From: CAZQQU01 sp964595625
GTDB lineage: Bacteria; Bacteroidota; Bacteroidia; Flavobacteriales; Flavobacteriaceae
Length of the DNA: 7,383 nucleotides
Assembly: GCA_964595625.1 (NCBI GenBank)
Contig: CAZQQU010000029.1
Location: 1-7,383 of the forward strand
Reading direction: 5' to 3'
Shown here: positions 6,285 through 7,383 of the stretch, in pieces
Numbering within the stretch: position 1 is the first letter of the stretch
Layout of the letters: the number at the start of each line of letters is the position of its first letter
Notes under the pieces: model-generated
What the model was told of the DNA's origin: nothing
The model's input: the letters and a program-made list of their open reading frames with translations, nothing else
The model's database searches: none
Program-made: the position numbers and the translations under genes

Positions 6285-6764
6285 TTATTTTATCAGTCCA
6301 GAAACATTTTTCCATTCGACGTCTTTTTCCATCGTAAAATTCACTCGTCTTTTTTCCTGAACTTGGTCAAAAAAAATATTTGTTTTTTCTTGGTCAAATC
6401 GTGGTTCTTGAACGTAAAAAATTATATCCCGAAATCCATTTTGAGTTACGCGTCCGATAAAATGAGTTTTATGTTTTTCCGAAATAAATTTTTCAATTTC
6501 ATCTTCCAATTCATTTAGTATTTGTGCTTCACTTTCAGTCGGCATTTTTCTGTCGTCCATATTAACGAGTTCCAACGTAACTTGAATCCACCAAGGGAAG
6601 TATTTTTTATTAGGATAATTGTCGTAAGATTTATTGATATTAGAAAATCCAAAAAAACCATTGGCATCTGTTATTTCACTAACCTCAAACAATTCGCCAG
6701 GATAAATCGGTTCAGTAGGTCCGTAAGTTTTGGGTTCTTTTTTTGAAAACAATTTCTTAAACAT
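6285..6764 (-). CDS. DUF695-like hypothetical protein
   Basis: The 159-residue protein shows no signal peptide or membrane segment. Residues 57-125 resemble the DUF695 pattern: a β-strand after aromatic residues (FPWWIQVTLELVN), then a helix of acidic residues (SEAQILNELEDEIEKFISE), then strands HFIGRVTQNGFRDIIFYVQEP. The family function is unknown. The first ten residues (MFKKLFSKKE) are basic and may be an unfolded tail or a membrane-surface contact. The assignment rests on recalled family pattern and could be wrong. It is the only gene of its unit, with the ATG 26 nt after the GTT box of site 5. The stop codon is 4 nt from the right end of site 4. Confidence 0.85.
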   Translation of the reverse strand: MFKKLFSKKEPKTYGPTEPIYPGELFEVSEITDANGFFGFSNINKSYDNYPNKKYFPWWIQVTLELVNMDDRKMPTESEAQILNELEDEIEKFISEKHKTHFIGRVTQNGFRDIIFYVQEPRFDQEKTNIFFDQVQEKRRVNFTMEKDVEWKNVSGLIK

Positions 6765-6780
6765 CTTGCTTGGGTTAAAT

Positions 6781-6921
6781 GTGTGCTAACGGTCTAGTAT
6801 AACCGTCAGTTACGGGATTAAAGTTAAATAATTTTCAGATTAAACACTGACGTTAGCAATTCCGAGTGGATTCGGACGTAGTCGAATCCGCCGTAATTGC
6901 GGTTATACATTGTTGTAAAAC
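6781..6921. repeat. attC-like inverted-repeat site 5
   Basis: The left arm has GTGTGCTAAC (6781-6790), spacer GGTCTA, GTATAACCG (6797-6805), an extra T (6806) and CAGTTACGG (6807-6815). The right arm has CCGTAATTG (6891-6899), CGGTTATAC (6900-6908), spacer ATT, GTT (6912-6914) and GTAAAAC (6915-6921). Hairpin GGATTCG/CGAATCC is at 6868-6874 and 6883-6889. The inner arms pair over 18 bp with one wobble and a bulged T. The outer words GTGTGCT and GTAAAAC are not complementary within the site. Confidence 0.76.
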
Positions 6922-6938
6922 GTTTTTTGTTTTCAGTC

Positions 6939-7283
6939 TCATTTATTTTCGTTAGAATCCTTTTTCAAATTATAGGTTACAGAGATAACTTTTCCATCTT
7001 TTCGTTCAACTTTGTCAGCGTCTTCAGCAGCTATGTCTAAAAATTCCTGCGTAAAGGGATTCGATTGAGAATATAAGAAATTCCAACTTGAAGAATTAAA
7101 GACTAAATCTTTCGCTTTTCCGAAATCCATATTTAACTTTTCCACAATTATTTTCATTGTCATAATCGGATTAGAACCTGCTTTTTTTAAATCAGATATA
7201 AACTCTTCTATTTCCGTTTCAGACGAAGATTCGTTTATGTTCCGTTCAATTATTTTTTCAATTTCTTTATTGTGTTCGAGCAT
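6939..7283 (-). CDS. Small protein with L7/L12-like C-terminal domain pattern
   Basis: The 114-residue protein is read from the ATG at 7283. An open frame extends upstream to a GTG at 7358, but those 25 extra codons run through the attC-like site 6 (left arm 7294-7327), so they are unlikely to be coding. The chosen ATG lies 17 nt after the GTT box, matching the other units, with GAGGAA directly upstream. Residues 24-67 (EIEEFISDLKKAG, IMTMKIIVEKLNMDFGKAKD, LVFNSSSW) resemble the helix-strand-helix pattern of ribosomal L7/L12 C-terminal-like domains (KKAG ... K ... GKAKDLV). A short acidic and basic tail follows. It is probably cytoplasmic with function unknown, and it is the sole gene of its unit. 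Confidence 0.82.
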   Translation of the reverse strand: MLEHNKEIEKIIERNINESSSETEIEEFISDLKKAGSNPIMTMKIIVEKLNMDFGKAKDLVFNSSSWNFLYSQSNPFTQEFLDIAAEDADKVERKDGKVISVTYNLKKDSNENK

Positions 7284-7293
7284 TTCCTCAAAT

Positions 7294-7383
7294 GTTTTAC
7301 AACGGTTTGGGGCTTTGCGAGGGCGGGAATTTTCAGCAGAAAATCTCGACCGAAGCACTAAGCTACAAATATAGCGAAAATCT
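7294..7383. repeat. attC-like site 6, left half (truncated by window end)
   Basis: GTTTTACAAC (7294-7303) exactly matches the complement of the right outer box of site 5. A 7-nt spacer follows, then GGCTTTGCG (7311-7319), an extra A (7320) and GGGCGGG (7321-7327), the same order as the left arm of site 2. The right arm should lie beyond the window and contain CCCGCCC, then CGCAAAGCC or a wobble variant, then GTT. Its presence shows that the array continues to the right. Confidence 0.6.
7366..7373 (-). promoter_or_regulatory. Candidate Bacteroidota -7 promoter element
   Basis: The minus strand reads TATATTTG, a perfect match to the Bacteroidota -7 consensus TAnnTTTG. The -33 TTG element would lie beyond the window, so only half the promoter can be judged. 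It sits in the loop region of site 6 and points toward the L7/L12-like gene, 83 nt upstream of its ATG. Transcription from here would cross the left arm of site 6 before the gene. I found no equally good match upstream of the other units, so downstream genes may depend on read-through. Confidence 0.4.

Larger units (their letters stand above)
44..7383 (-). mobile_element. Integron-like gene cassette array (partial at both ends)
   Basis: Six attC-like sites, all in one orientation, delimit five units whose genes all read on the minus strand. Each unit begins on the minus strand with GTT plus seven variable bases (followed by ATTT in four of five) and ends with the complement of the same seven bases plus AAC. 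The unit boundaries run approximately 171-4348, 4528-5471, 5589-6151, 6271-6790 and 6912-7303. Four units carry one gene each; the leftmost complete one carries four. Matching of boundary words across a gene, but not within a site, is what site-specific circularisation of cassettes predicts. I see no integrase gene or attI site, so the recombinase is either outside the window or absent. The sites are not canonical class 1 attC sites, so the name integron-like is an inference from architecture. Confidence 0.62.

Noticed and set aside
44..7383. CRISPR array or REP/MITE family as explanation of the repeats
   Set aside because: The repeats are spaced by whole genes and not by short spacers, so this is not CRISPR. 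MITEs would have matching terminal repeats within each copy and a short target duplication. Here the outer words mismatch within a copy and match across genes.

Overview
The window looks like an accessory region of a Bacteroidota chromosome, most likely Flavobacteriia-like. Three clues point there: AT-rich DNA with short MKK-type signal peptides ending just before Q, a secreted protein carrying the Bacteroidota form of the RHS core (SPDPLAEEFPSWSPYNYV), and a TAnnTTTG-type -7 promoter element at the right edge. All convincing genes lie on the minus strand, so transcription runs from high to low coordinates.

The striking feature is that the genes are cut into units by imperfect inverted-repeat sites of about 120-200 bp that resemble integron attC sites. 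There are five complete sites (44-180, 4339-4537, 5462-5598, 6142-6280, 6781-6921) and the left half of a sixth (from 7294). Each has an outer box with AAC/GTT, an asymmetric unpaired spacer (6-7 nt against 3 nt), a 9-bp inner arm, usually one extra T, a second 9-bp arm and a variable loop. The outer 7-base words do not match within a site. Instead they match perfectly across each gene unit (GTGTGCTAAC, GTGTGGTAAC, GGCATATAAC and GTTTTACAAC at both ends of four units; GCCACCAAC at both ends of the fifth). That is the signature expected of units that circularise and insert by site-specific recombination, as integron gene cassettes do. No recombinase gene is visible.

Units from right to left: (i) a 114-aa protein with an L7/L12-like C-terminal domain pattern (6939-7283); (ii) a DUF695-like protein (6285-6764); (iii) a membrane-anchored winged-helix-like protein (5644-6132); (iv) a protein with a CxxC...CxH putative zinc site and a PHYH motif (4545-5444); (v) an unusually large unit of about 4.2 kb holding a tight four-gene operon. 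The operon encodes two secreted paralogues with a transglutaminase-like Cys-His core, a secreted short RHS-core protein with an HEVLEAY metalloprotease-like C-terminus, and a lipoprotein. I read the last two as a candidate polymorphic toxin with its immunity protein, and the first two as possible accessory factors. These roles are inferred from order and motifs only.

The non-coding stretches are largely explained by the sites, plus a 60-bp palindrome in the leader of the four-gene operon and a 134-bp tail of unknown role at 174-307.
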